Positions 23,013 to 32,904 of a stretch of 64,000 nt of DNA are shown one piece after another. A program made the position numbers and the translations under genes. A model generated the notes under the pieces. The model made no database searches and had not been told where the DNA came from. It saw only the letters and a list, made by a program, of their open reading frames with translations. Positions within the stretch are counted from its first letter, which is position 1. Each line of letters begins with the position of its first letter. Origin of the DNA: Fistularia commersonii (lineage: Eukaryota > Chordata > Actinopteri > Syngnathiformes > Fistulariidae); NCBI GenBank assembly GCA_037954325.1, contig JBBMNZ010000035.1, forward strand, positions 4,066,001-4,130,000, read 5' to 3'.

Positions 23013-23715
23013 TTTGAGGCGTTGCTACATCACTGCAAATGTGTAAAGGAAAAGGGATGGAACTGGGTTTTACAGAAACAAACGACAAAGTGATTGAGCT
23101 TCTCGGCGAGCTGTGCCCCTTTTCTGACGAAAGTGTTTTATTTAATGTGATTAGTGGGCGAAAAGGACGTCCTTGGTCAGGTGTTCCAAACTGATATTAG
23201 CTCAGGGGTCACATGGAGGAAAATCTATTCTCAAGTGGGTCGGCCGGGTAAATTCATGATATTAACTACTGTTAATGTACCTGTTGTTCAATTCCCCTCT
23301 TAAACCTGGTATCTTTTAGCTTTGTGAGCCAGATTAAACCAGTTTGTTGGCCTTGAGTTTGACACCCCTGTCCTCGGTGATGCATTTTTAAGAACGTATC
23401 GCTTGCAAACTTCCAAACCATCACACCGAGACAGTTGACTTTGCTCAGAAAAAGCACCAATTGTCTTTGCTGATGGGAAAGAAAATGCTATTCTCTTTTC
23501 TTCTGACTGGTTATTTATACAGGCTGCTTCTGATATCATATATAAAACCCACTCTTCCCTGTTCTCATGTAAACCAAACCACAACCTCTCAGCCGTGAGT
23601 AAACTGTTCATTTAAACCTGTAATTAGCATTGACAGCGTAATGGTGTGCGCACAGCTAAGCTAGTATCGCTAAGCCCGTGATTGACAGCTCGATATGGCG
23701 AGGGGAGGTTCGTAC

Positions 23716-24053
23716 CTGAGCCATGTTCCACTGAGCCTGCTGCCCGGGCTGGATGGCGTACATGCCCTGGGCGGGCACCATGCCAGCGGCCATGGGGCCG
23801 GCCTGCGGGGCCATCATCCTGGGGGCCATGCCCATCACGCCGCTCGCGGGAGCGTTTCCCATGAAGCCGTTGGGCACCGTCATTCCGACCATCATGCCCG
23901 GACTGGGACCCATCATGGCGGCTCCGCTCTGCGCCATCATCGCCCCCATGACCGTCGTAGGCGGCATGGCCGTGCCCATGCCGGGGAAGGCCTGGTAACC
24001 GGCGGCGGCCTGGACGGGAAACTGCATCTGAGAGGCTCCCATGAACATGCCAG
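23716..24053 (-). pseudogene. Orphan duplicate of smap1 exon 9
   Basis: A 338-bp exon with intact acceptor (24054 side, CAG) and donor (GTACG). It encodes the Met/Gly/Pro/Ala-rich C-terminal segment from AGMFMGASQMQF to QWNMAQ. Its translation is identical to exon 9 of the complete smap1 gene (36366-36029). I see only two base differences, both synonymous. The neighbouring smap1 exons 8 and 10 are missing from U1: exon 8 by a deletion at about 24327, and exon 10 at 21.77 kb. The copy therefore cannot encode a normal protein end. It could be an alternative exon only if read through to a stop near 23656. Confidence 0.85.
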
Positions 24054-24326
24054 CTGAGGAGAGAGGGACATGAAGGACAGATGGATGAGCACATACGTGC
24101 TTGGATGGACACTTAAAAGGGTTCAAAGTTCTCACTTCCACTTGCGGTACCTTCTAATGCTAATGCTAAGTCTCCAGTAGCACTGAAATAACACATGGCG
24201 TTGTGCAAAAATAGACAGACCTGCGGAGTTTGGAGTATTTAAGACGCTGAAATACGTTTCAATCGACGCAAAAAAATGGCAGACTTTACCCCGTTTTTAC
24301 AGCTCTAGTGCCATCCCAACTGGATG

Positions 24327-24400
24327 GGTTGGGGGAAGAAGCCCGCAACTGATGATTAACAAGACTATTTCTTTCAGCTGCTGTGTCTGTGTGTGTTCCA
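24327..24400. other. Duplication junction between U1 and U2
   Basis: To the left of 24327 the sequence follows 36.63 kb. From 24328 to about 24387 ('gggttgggg' ... 'caagactatttctttcagctgctgtgt') it follows 37.45-37.53 kb. After the GT run it follows 11.33 kb ('gtgtgtgttcc-gagaaaa'). The three-way match locates both the tandem duplication breakpoint (in GT repeats) and a later ~820-bp deletion that removed smap1 exon 8 from U1. Confidence 0.8.
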
Positions 24401-26070
24401 GAGAAAACCGGATGATTACATTTCAATAATCTGTAGCCTCCCTCAGTGATAAAAAGCGTGTTGACCGCTGCGGCCAGAGCGTGATGCAACTCGGAGTCCT
24501 GTGGCGAGTTTATTTGTAGAAGCAACGCAAACAGCCTCTTCGAAGGAAAGATTTTTAAACGGGAGTCGTCAACAGAGGCTATAAGTGCCGGGTCCGACAA
24601 AGTCAGCGTAACACAACAATCTCACACCTTGTTCGGTCAGGGCCCGAACCCCAGACGCAGGGGTTGGGATGGGGACAAGAGGAAAGTGAACCTTCATCCT
24701 CCAGGTGACGTTTATTTTCTACACCGTTGACCTGAACGGTGTCAGATTTCGAAAATCACAGAATATCAAAGAGGAAAACAAACATCCACCAACCGACACT
24801 GACTCCGTGCTTTCGGCTGCAGGTCACCAGACCCCGGGGGCTCAGCCACGGCCTCTTGAGGCCTAAAAAGTCAAATTAGCTTAAAACAGTGTTAACCAAG
24901 GTGAGAAGGGCTGCGGCCCTCAGGAAAATGTGGCGATCGCAAACAAAATCCCCAACATTCAACCTCACGTTTCGCCCGAGTATCTGGTCGCTCTGGACCT
25001 TGCATGTCTGCTAGCATCTGCCGGCTAAGGCTAGCATTACATAGCCGTCTATTAGCCGCCTGGTTGTCGTTTCAGGAAAAACCTCCCGCACATTCACAAC
25101 AGTGAGCAGGTCAATGGCAATGAGGGGAAAATACATCCTAATTTTAACATTTTCATGGCAATAAATCAATTGTTTGGGGATCACCGCAATGCAGAAGCAG
25201 CTGTTAACTCTTTATTCCTTCAACATGGTGTACCTTTTTCTGTCTAGAGAAAACCGTAAGTCTCCTGACACCTCCGGCATGCATGTGCATGATCGCAATC
25301 TCGTTCATATCTTTGAATGTACAAAATATGCAGGTTTTTGTGCATTATTTTTGGTCATTTATAAGGAAATACTGACATGGGATGTTTCCCACTTTGTGTG
25401 TTTCATACAGATTATGGCTTACCATGGCGTTTTCAGTCACAAGCTGTGAAAATTAATTTTCAATACTAAAATTTAAAAAACGTATCTTCAGTGTTCAAGG
25501 ACAGGCTGACCAACCAGGCCTTTCATAGGAATAAAAAAAAAGTGGTTCAGGTGTTTTGTGACAGAAGGTATCGTTGGGGGATAATAAGTTTAAAAAATGT
25601 GATTGATTTAAATGAAAAAAAAGGTCATATTGCATCTGTGTTTTCATATTCAAAATATTTTCCTTTCTCATCAAATTTTTCAATATATTAGCCCACTTTT
25701 ATTCATTCTTTTGAATTTCATTTTTATATTTTTAACTTTTATGGTCTTTATTTTTAAAGCAAACATACTGCTATAAATGGGCCTAAGACTGTCAATAATC
25801 AACCACCTAGATGATCTATATTCCTATTTGTCCCCGCGGGGAAAACAACCATCGCCATAGCGACCGATCAACGAGGCTCGGAGACGGACAAACGCTGGAT
25901 CGGTTTGGATTGCGAGGCAAGGGTTAACGTGAGAGGGGCTCCGACATGATGGAGCGCAGACGGCGCCTTATTGAACACTTGGCGCAATCGAAGCGAGGCG
26001 TGTTTTGATAAAAGTGTGTTGAAATCAATCCCACAGACGCACGCTTACAGAACATCATTCCTTCCAAAGT

Positions 26071-26071
<1 letters not shown>

Positions 26072-26115
<44 letters not shown>
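26072..26115 (+). repeat. (CA)n microsatellite upstream of keratin copy 2
   Basis: About 43 bases of CA repeat at the same promoter position as the array before copy 1. Confidence 0.95.
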
Positions 26116-26116
<1 letters not shown>

Positions 26117-26342
26117 TTCTGCAAGTGTCCTCAGAAGATTGGAAAGAAACTGAGCCCCATCCTTAGAGACAGGCGGGGGTTGTCAGGTCGAGGAGAGCCT
26201 TCCCTCCTGGCCTCCCTCCCCCCGGGGAACCACCCTCGGACCGCCGCTATATCTACAGCCTCGTCCTCCGTTCGGTTCCACTCCTGTCAGCAGACGTCCG
26301 ACGTCCCTCTCCTCGCGTCTCTTCTCCGGTCAGCTAGCAACC

Positions 26343-26345
26343 ATA
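26343..26345 (+). other. Lost start codon of keratin copy 2
   Basis: ATAAACACATCCATG in copy 2 aligns with ATGAACACATCCATG in copy 1 (13798). The ancestral ATG is now ATA and translation must begin at 26355, where two ATG codons stand side by side. Confidence 0.8.
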
Positions 26346-26354
26346 AACACATCC

Positions 26355-29225
26355 ATGATGTTCCCCGGTACCTTCGTCGGGCAGCAAAGCCAGCAGATCC
26401 AGAGCCACAAGAAGATGGTGTGCCCCAAGCCGTACCGCTTCACCGAAGCGGTGGCGATCTGCGAGCCCGCATCCATAAACGCCTGGAAGCAAAGACCCTC
26501 CGTGGATTTCCGGTCCAGCTGTTATGACTTCTCCAGGTACGGCGCCGGGGGCCACCACTCTCACGAAATGCAACGCTATTTGACATCTGGGATCTCGGCG
26601 TACACCAGGACTCTACGGAGAAGATACCTCACTTGACGTCCGGCTCAATCGTTTAAATGTCTATTTCTGTGACTCTTCTTCTTCCAGGAGGTCTTTGGAC
26701 CGGGTGAAGGTGGATCGGAACAAGTTCGAACTGATCTGCGGTCCCGACCCGGGTGCCTTCCACCTGAACGAGAAGGCCACCATGCAGATGCTGAACGACC
26801 GCCTGGCCGCCTACTTGGAGACGGTGCGCTCGCTGGAGGCGGCCAACATGAGCCTGGAGATCAAGATCAGGGAGTATTATGAGAAGAAGGGCCCTGCCAA
26901 AGAGAGGGACAACAGCAAGTACTTGACCATCATCACTGACCTGAGGAACAAGGTAAGGCGTGGGAGCCATGCGAGCTTCTGAAGCCATCAAAGATCACCT
27001 GACCCAACATTCATTGTGTAGAGCTTGTAGACTTAGACCTGTAAAGAGAAAAAAAACACTAAACATCTACCTAGGCTCGGGAAAGAGGTATGGCGTAGTT
27101 ATCCCACAAAAGCAATAAATAATTGGAATAGAAACACGGAAAAATGAGTTGATAAATTCACTGATGACATGAATCAGGGGGAAAAAAAAAAGCAAAAGAA
27201 GCGCTCTTCAGAGCAATAACAAAAATAATTCAGTCCTTACTCCAAAAATGAATCACAAAAAAATTATCCCAATAAATGTGTGTTATCCAATAACTGGGTT
27301 GAATCAGTGGGAGTACTCTGATTTGGTGTCTTATTTGGGGTCTTATCTGGTAACGAAGTGATCCAATATGAGGTTCCTCTGAGAAAGTCAAACGGTTTGC
27401 CAAACTGCTTTCTTGATTCCTATATTACTACATTTTAGTGGCCATATTTTCATAGGGGTTACAATTGTTAATTGCAGACCCGACACCGAGGCAGGAGTCA
27501 ATCCCAGCTGTCGCTCAGCTGGAGGAGGCCTTTAACCCTTTAACTGCTCACCTGTCCATCACAGGGCAACATATAGGGGCAAACAACCATTCACATCGTC
27601 ATGGCAACAGATGCTAAACAATGAATCCCCCGCCCGACCGTTGTTCTTCCCTTCAGATCACCTGCGCTACCACCACCAACGCCAGCCTCCTGCTCAAGAT
27701 CGACAACGCCAAACTGGCGGCGGAAGACTTCAAAATCAAGTAGGTCTCCGTCCCCGTGGAAACGTCCACCGCTTCTTCTCGCATCGTTCAAGAACGGTCA
27801 TTCCAAGTTCTTTCTACCAGATTCGAGCAGGAGCGCATGCTGTACCAGTCGGTGTCGGCCGACGTGGCCAACCTGCGGCGAATGCTGGACCAGATGACCC
27901 TGATGAAGGCGGACCTGGAGTTGCAGATCGAGACCCTGCATGACGAGCTGATCTGCCTGAAGAAGTATCACATCGAGGTTCGGGAACTTCCTGACTCCTG
28001 GCCAAAGACAAGCGGAGAAAGAACCCTCGCTGACGTTTTCACTTCTGCAGGAAGTGACGGCGCTGCGTTGCAAGCTCACCGGCAAGATCAGCGTGGAGGT
28101 GGACGCCGCTCCCCAGCCGGACCTCGCCAGGATCCTGGGGGAGATCCGGGCCAAGTATGAAGCCATCACCCTAAAATACCGGGAGGAACAACACGCCTGG
28201 TTTACCCAGAAGGTGACAGGACACATGTCAAAACAAAAAAACAGAAGCCAATCACCTTCATGCCCAACGATGTCCTCTCCTTTTTCATCCCTCGCTCCAG
28301 ACATCATCCTTGAAAAAGGATGTGGACGTCAAAACGGAGACAATCCAGACGTCCAAGACGGAGATCTGCGAACTGCGGCGTTCCTACCAGAGCCTGGAGA
28401 TCGATTTGCAGTCTCAGATCAGCTTGGTGATGAAAACAAAACAAAACATCTGCTCGCATCTCAGACAGGTTTTTTTTTTCTTCCCTTGAATGAGCGAAAC
28501 TCCCTGACCACCTTGGATCTTTGTCTTCTGCCGCCTTGCAGAGGGCGGCGCTAGAAACCACGCTGAGGGAGACGGAGGCCCACTACAGCTTCACCCTCAG
28601 CGAGTTCCAGAAGAAGATCAACTTGATGGAAGCGGGGGTTAGCGACCTGCTAGGCAAGATCGAGTACCACAGGCAGCAGTACACGATCCTGTTCGACATC
28701 AAGGTCCGGCTGGAGCACGAGATCGCCACCTACAGGAGCCTGCTGGAGGAGCAGGAGTGCAGGTGGAACATCTGACACAGATCTGCACATTCAGGGAAAA
28801 TAGTCTCTGGCTAATTTCTGTTTTCCCCTCTTTCTCCCCTTTGTTTTGAAGGAAAATCATTGATGGTAAGTAACATCTGAGTGAGGCGTGTTTGAGTATG
28901 TTGCCATGGCAACGGTTGGTTCTTCTCTGGTGTCACAGGGGGCACCAAGCAGGTCATCCAAACTACCACCAAAATCCCTCAGCAAACCACCCAGCAGTAC
29001 ACCCTGCAGACCAGCCCGAAAATCACCCAGCAAACCACCCAGCAGTACACCCTGCAGACCAGCCCGAAAATTAGTCAGCAAACCACCCTGCAGACCACCC
29101 TGCAGACCAGCCCGAAAATCACCCAGCAAACCACCCAGCAAACCACCCAGCAAACCACCCAGCAGTACACCCAGCAAACCAGCCAGCAAACCAGCCAGCA
29201 AACCAGCCAGACCACCTTCAAGTGA
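26355..29225 (+). CDS. Atypical type I keratin, duplicate copy 2, 498 aa
   Basis: Nine coding exons: 26355-26536, 26688-26952, 27657-27739, 27821-27977, 28051-28212, 28301-28426, 28542-28762, 28852-28865 and 28939-29225. They sum to 1497 bp. The ATG used by copy 1 is ATA here (26343-26345), so the start is taken at the next in-frame ATG, the equivalent of copy 1 Met5. The head (1-87) shares only short blocks with copy 1 (SHKKMVCPKP, CYDFSR). The rod from about 88 (NEKATMQMLNDRLAAYLETV) to about 398 is nearly the same. The tail (about 399-498) is 40 residues longer. It has three 16-residue units of the type QQTTQQYTLQTSPKI, then QQT repeats, and ends SQTTFK as in copy 1. The 14-bp microexon is conserved. 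Confidence 0.9.
27003..27475. repeat. Insertion in intron 2 of keratin copy 2
   Basis: About 470 A/T-rich bases stand between 'cttctgaagcca' and 'tgcagacccgacaccgagg'. In copy 1 these two phrases are almost adjacent (14410-14440). No terminal repeats or open frame are visible, so the origin is unknown. The alternative is a deletion in copy 1. Confidence 0.6.
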
Positions 29226-29281
29226 ACGGTACCCATGAAGGCACCGCCAGTTTCTTGTCACACTCACATACACCTTGTCTA

Positions 29282-29440
29282 ATTAAAGCTGTTACAGGAG
29301 AAAAAGGGAAAGTGCTCAGAAAACATGTAGGCCGAATTGAAGTCAGTCCGTGGAGGGGTTTGATGAAACGGCACGTGCAACTCAAGATGAAGCGCACGTA
29401 CATGTGCGCGTGCGGTTGTGTTTACGATGCAAGAAATAAA
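29282..29440 (+). terminator. Polyadenylation signals of keratin copy 2
   Basis: ATTAAA at 29282-29287 and AATAAA at 29435-29440, at the same distances from the stop as in copy 1. Confidence 0.6.
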
Positions 29441-30768
29441 CTAAATGGTGAACATATGCTCGCTCGTGTTGTGTTGTCACTTGGCCGGAATCAAGAGTGA
29501 ATCTTTTCAAAGCCCTGAATATCCGGCGTTCAAAACGGTTGTTGTGGCAACCAAGCTGGCTGACACAACAGCGCCGCTGTCAGGTGACCGACGAGCAGCT
29601 GGAACAGTCAACAACACAAACAGTAACCTTTTAAACCCAGCGTCTTGGAGCCGGGATACATGGCAGGAATGCAGTCTGACACAAAATGGCCGCCACAGAG
29701 CCGGAATGGGGGATTCAGCGCAGCACTTTCACCCCTTCTGAGAGGCGCTACAGAGCCGCCTCTCGGGCCCCCCGTCAATCTGTGTGAGTTTTTAATGTGA
29801 CGGACAAAGCTAGATGTGACTGTGTGTGTGTGTGTTTTCTCCGCACTTCATCAGTAGCAGAGATTAAACCGAAGTCCCGTCAAAAGTTCAAGATTCCCTC
29901 ATAATGTTGTAATGTGTGCTTTGGACGGGAGGCTTCAAGACAGGATCAGATCCGACCCCCCTTCTTCTGGGAACCTCGTACCACTTGCCCATATTTGGGC
30001 CATTTGTTTGCACTGGTGTGCGCCCTCCTCTCCCCCCATGCCGCTGCAATGATGGTTTCATGACAGCGTGGCTCTGCGAGAACCCCAAATAGAGCTGACA
30101 AAGTGTCTCATTAGTGTGAAAAATTCGCCGCCGCGGCTTCGGCAGCTTATCCAGAGCATTTTTTGTCATGATCGGGGCTTATGGACGGCGCGGTTTGATT
30201 TCACAGCCTTGCTTCTTTCTCAAGACGTTTCTCGGATGCTAATAGGCAACATCCCAGTCCACTAATGTCCTGAACAATATCTCCGCAGCTGCCAAGTAAC
30301 ACAAACACAACAGATTCCAGAACAGGAGTATAAATAAAAAAAAAGTGGCTTGACAGCTGGACAAATAAAGACTTTCAAGAAGTTTGATGTTACAGTGCAG
30401 GAAGGTGGAGCGGGATTACCAATGAAACCCTTTTTTTTCTTTTTTTTAAACAACATGTGGTTAAAAAGGAGGATTAATCCAAATTGCACCCTCGAGATTG
30501 GGATCTTGGTGTAACAAACTTTCCCAATAAATGGATAAAAACGCTCTATAACATGACTACAATGACGCTGCTGCCAACAAAATGCCCCCCCCTTTCCCCC
30601 CTGTTAGAAATGCCACTGATGACGGCCACAAAGAGATTTTTAAACAAAGTGAAGGTGAAGAAAAGCATTGCCACATTATAAACAAACACACGCAGTACAA
30701 GCTTAAACCACTCGGAGGCAGAAATTACACATTTTTTGAAGACTTAATTGTCCTGAGGCGTGAACAAA

Positions 30769-31618
30769 CACTACATGGCCAAAAGTATTTGCTCACCTGC
30801 CTTGACACGCATTTGAACTTAAGTGACATCCCATTCTTAATCCATAGGGTTCACTATGACGTTGGTCCACCCTTTGCGGCTTGAACAGCCTCAACTCTTC
30901 TGCAAAGGTTGTCCAAGATACAAGAGTGTGTTTATGGGTTGTTTTTTTTCTTACCATTCTTCCAGAAGCACATTTGTGAGGTCACACACTGATGTTGGAC
31001 GAGAAGGCCTGGCTTTCAGTCGCCGCTCTAATTCATCCCAAAGGTGTTCAATCGGGTTGAGGTCAGGAGTCTGTGCAGGCCGGTCAAGTTCATCCATACC
31101 GGACTCTGTCATCCATGTTTTTATGGAGTTTTCTTTGTGCACTGGTGCACAGTCATGTTGGAAAAGGAAGGGTCCAGCTGCTCACTGTGCCCACAAAGTT
31201 GGAAGTTTGGAATTGTCCAAAATGCCTTGGTATGTTGAAGCTTTCGGAGTTCCTTTCACTGGAACTAAGGGGCCGAGCCCAGCTCATGAAGAACAACCCC
31301 ACACCATAATCCCTTCTCCACTAAACAATGCAGTCAGACAAGTACCGTTCTCCTGGAAACCACCAAACCCAGACTCATCCATCAAATTGCCAGATGGAGA
31401 AGAGCGATTTGTCACTCAAGAGAACAAGTCTCTACTGCTCTAGAGTCCAGCAACAGCATGTTTTACATCACTGCGTCCGACACTTTGCATTGCACTTTGC
31501 TGATCTGAAGGCCACATGAAGTTTGGAGGTCTGTAGCCATTGACTCTGCAGAAAGTTGGCAACCTCTTGGCACAATGCGCCTCAGCATCCGCTGACCCTG
31601 CTCCGTCAGTTTACGTGA
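30769..31618 (-). mobile_element. Degenerate Tc1-like transposon fragment
   Basis: Starts with CACTACATGGCCAAAAGTAT, the terminal phrase of a common fish Tc1-like element. It runs through a reverse-strand transposase remnant to 'catccgctgaccctgctccg', where it is truncated. It replaces 1.75 kb of U1 sequence (17.95-19.7 kb). The right side resumes U1-like sequence at about 31620 ('ggttccagagcggctctttc'). Confidence 0.85.
30955..31405 (-). pseudogene. Tc1-like transposase remnant (C-terminal half)
   Basis: Read on the - strand in one frame it gives DESGF, then FSGEGIMVWGC, FLFQHDCAPVH, PAQTPDLNPIEHLWDELERR and RPSRPTS, the catalytic half of a Tc1/mariner transposase. The second Asp (HDCAP) and the Glu (NPIEH) are 34 residues apart, the DD34E signature. 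Two in-frame stops (TCA on + at 31284-31286 and 31182-31184) and the missing N-terminal half make it non-functional. Confidence 0.9.
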
Positions 31619-32550
31619 CGTAAATGGTTCCAGAGCGGCTCTTTCTTTCTTATTAAAAAAAAACAAACTGTTCTAGCAAACTCGAGGGCTGGTATCTGCA
31701 ATGTTTAGTTGTGAAAGGTCAAAAGGGTTGAGCTGACCAGGAAGGTGTGAGATACACTGGTATGTGTCTGTGTGTGTGTGTGTGTGTCTGTGCTTGGCAA
31801 AAACAACACCAGATCAAGAAATAAGGGGCAGGGCTTTGGGATTCTGTCAAGAACTGGATAGTTCTTATTTACTGGTACTATCAGTGAGTGGTGATTTAGT
31901 ACGGAAGTGTGGATGTGGTTATGGGGGGGGTTGTGACAGATGGACACGCACACGCACACACTTCACTTCACCCTGGTTTTACAAGTTCTGGTAAAAAGTG
32001 AATGCATAAGTTTGAGCCTAATCATTAAAAAAAAGTCAGAAAGAGGTTGAAATATTCCTAATTTATAACAGGATGAAAATCAACTGCACCAAATAATCTG
32101 TGTTTAGTCTTGGATGCCTATAATTATTTGATTGTAATTTTTCTTTTCAACAAATTATTTCCAATGACTGACTTTGATTACGTAATGACTTACACAGAGA
32201 CGATTTTACTCATTGTTAAACGCTGTAAATAAATGCAACATAATTTTCAAGACATAAATTGTAATTATCGAATGCAGATTTTCCAAACGCACGGCCCTGA
32301 ACACGTGTGGGCGTGTACAGCTGGACAGGTAAGGCGGAAGTTGTGCTTGCAGTGTTTATGACCTGGAGTACATCTTGTTTTATGATCACAAAATAAACAT
32401 TTTTGACTTGCAAACCAGGAAGTGTCCTCATAATCTGCAGTATAAGTAAAACTGGCCAGAGCGGTGATTATCCTCCATGTCTTACGTGTTTGCAGAGACA
32501 TGACGGATGTTGAGTGTTGCAAAAGAGGGAACCAAGCTTTTGGGTAAATA

Positions 32551-32904
32551 TACACTGCTCAAAAAAATAAAGGGAACACTAAAATAACACATCCTAGATC
32601 TGAATGAATGAAATATACTCATGAAATACTTCTTCACAAAGTTGAATGTGCTGACAGCAAAAACACAAAATGATCAATGGAAATCAAATGTCTGAACCCA
32701 TGGAGGTCTGGATTTGGAGTCAAACTCAAAATGAAAGTGGAAAAACACACGACAGGCCAATGCAAATTTAATGTAATGTCCTTAAAACAAGTCAAAACGA
32801 ATCAGCGTTGCTTCCTGAGTGGACAGTTTGATTTCACAGACCTGTGATTGACTTGGAGTTACATTGTGTTGTATTAAGTGTTCCCTTTACTTTTTTGAGC
32901 AGTA
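32551..32904. mobile_element. TA-flanked MITE with ~27-bp terminal inverted repeats, U2 only
   Basis: Left end CACTGCTCAAAAAAATAAAG followed by GGAACACT. The right end is its near-perfect reverse complement (AGTGTTCCCTTTACTTTTTT, then GAGCAGT). TA dinucleotides flank it on both sides, as in Tc1/mariner insertions. U1 at about 20432-20446 has the empty site 'aaatacagtttaactg'. It has no coding capacity. Confidence 0.85.

Larger units (their letters stand above)
16623..23715. other. U1 region between keratin copy 1 and the smap1 exon copy
   Basis: Non-coding. 16.66-17.95 kb and 19.7-23.6 kb align with 29.48-30.72 kb and 31.63-35.9 kb of U2. 17.95-19.7 kb has no U2 counterpart and contains a TG array (18605-18642) and a ~400-bp tandem repeat. 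Frames at 20953-21378 and 22399-22716 are not conserved as frames in U2, so they are not called as genes. Confidence 0.6.
11326..24395. repeat. Segmental duplication, unit 1 (U1)
   Basis: This ~13 kb block is repeated in the same order and orientation in the following block (U2). Matching landmarks are: 'ggccagagcgtgacgcaac' (about 11406) with 24475; the keratin at 13798 with that at 26355; the 'ggaatgggggattcagcg' flank (16873) with 29704; 'gtccggagcggtcccggg' (21296) with 33780; and the smap1 exon at 23716 with 36029. The right end passes through intronic smap1 sequence into the GT-rich junction at about 24385-24400. Confidence 0.9.
24401..26354. other. U2 upstream region of keratin copy 2
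   Basis: Non-coding and aligned with 11.34-13.79 kb of U1, with deletions. It holds no convincing frame. A CA array lies at 26072-26115. Confidence 0.6.

Noticed and set aside
23695..24057. Gly/His-rich + strand frames over the smap1 exon copy, repeated at 36008-36370
   Set aside because: Shadow frames of the Met/Gly/Pro-rich - strand smap1 exon 9.
28857..29273. Leu/Gly-rich - strand frame
   Set aside because: Antisense of the Gln/Thr repeat tail of keratin copy 2; the same shadow is seen at 16137-16643.
30856..31443. 195-codon + strand frame
   Set aside because: Lies antisense to the Tc1 transposase remnant, which is read on the - strand.
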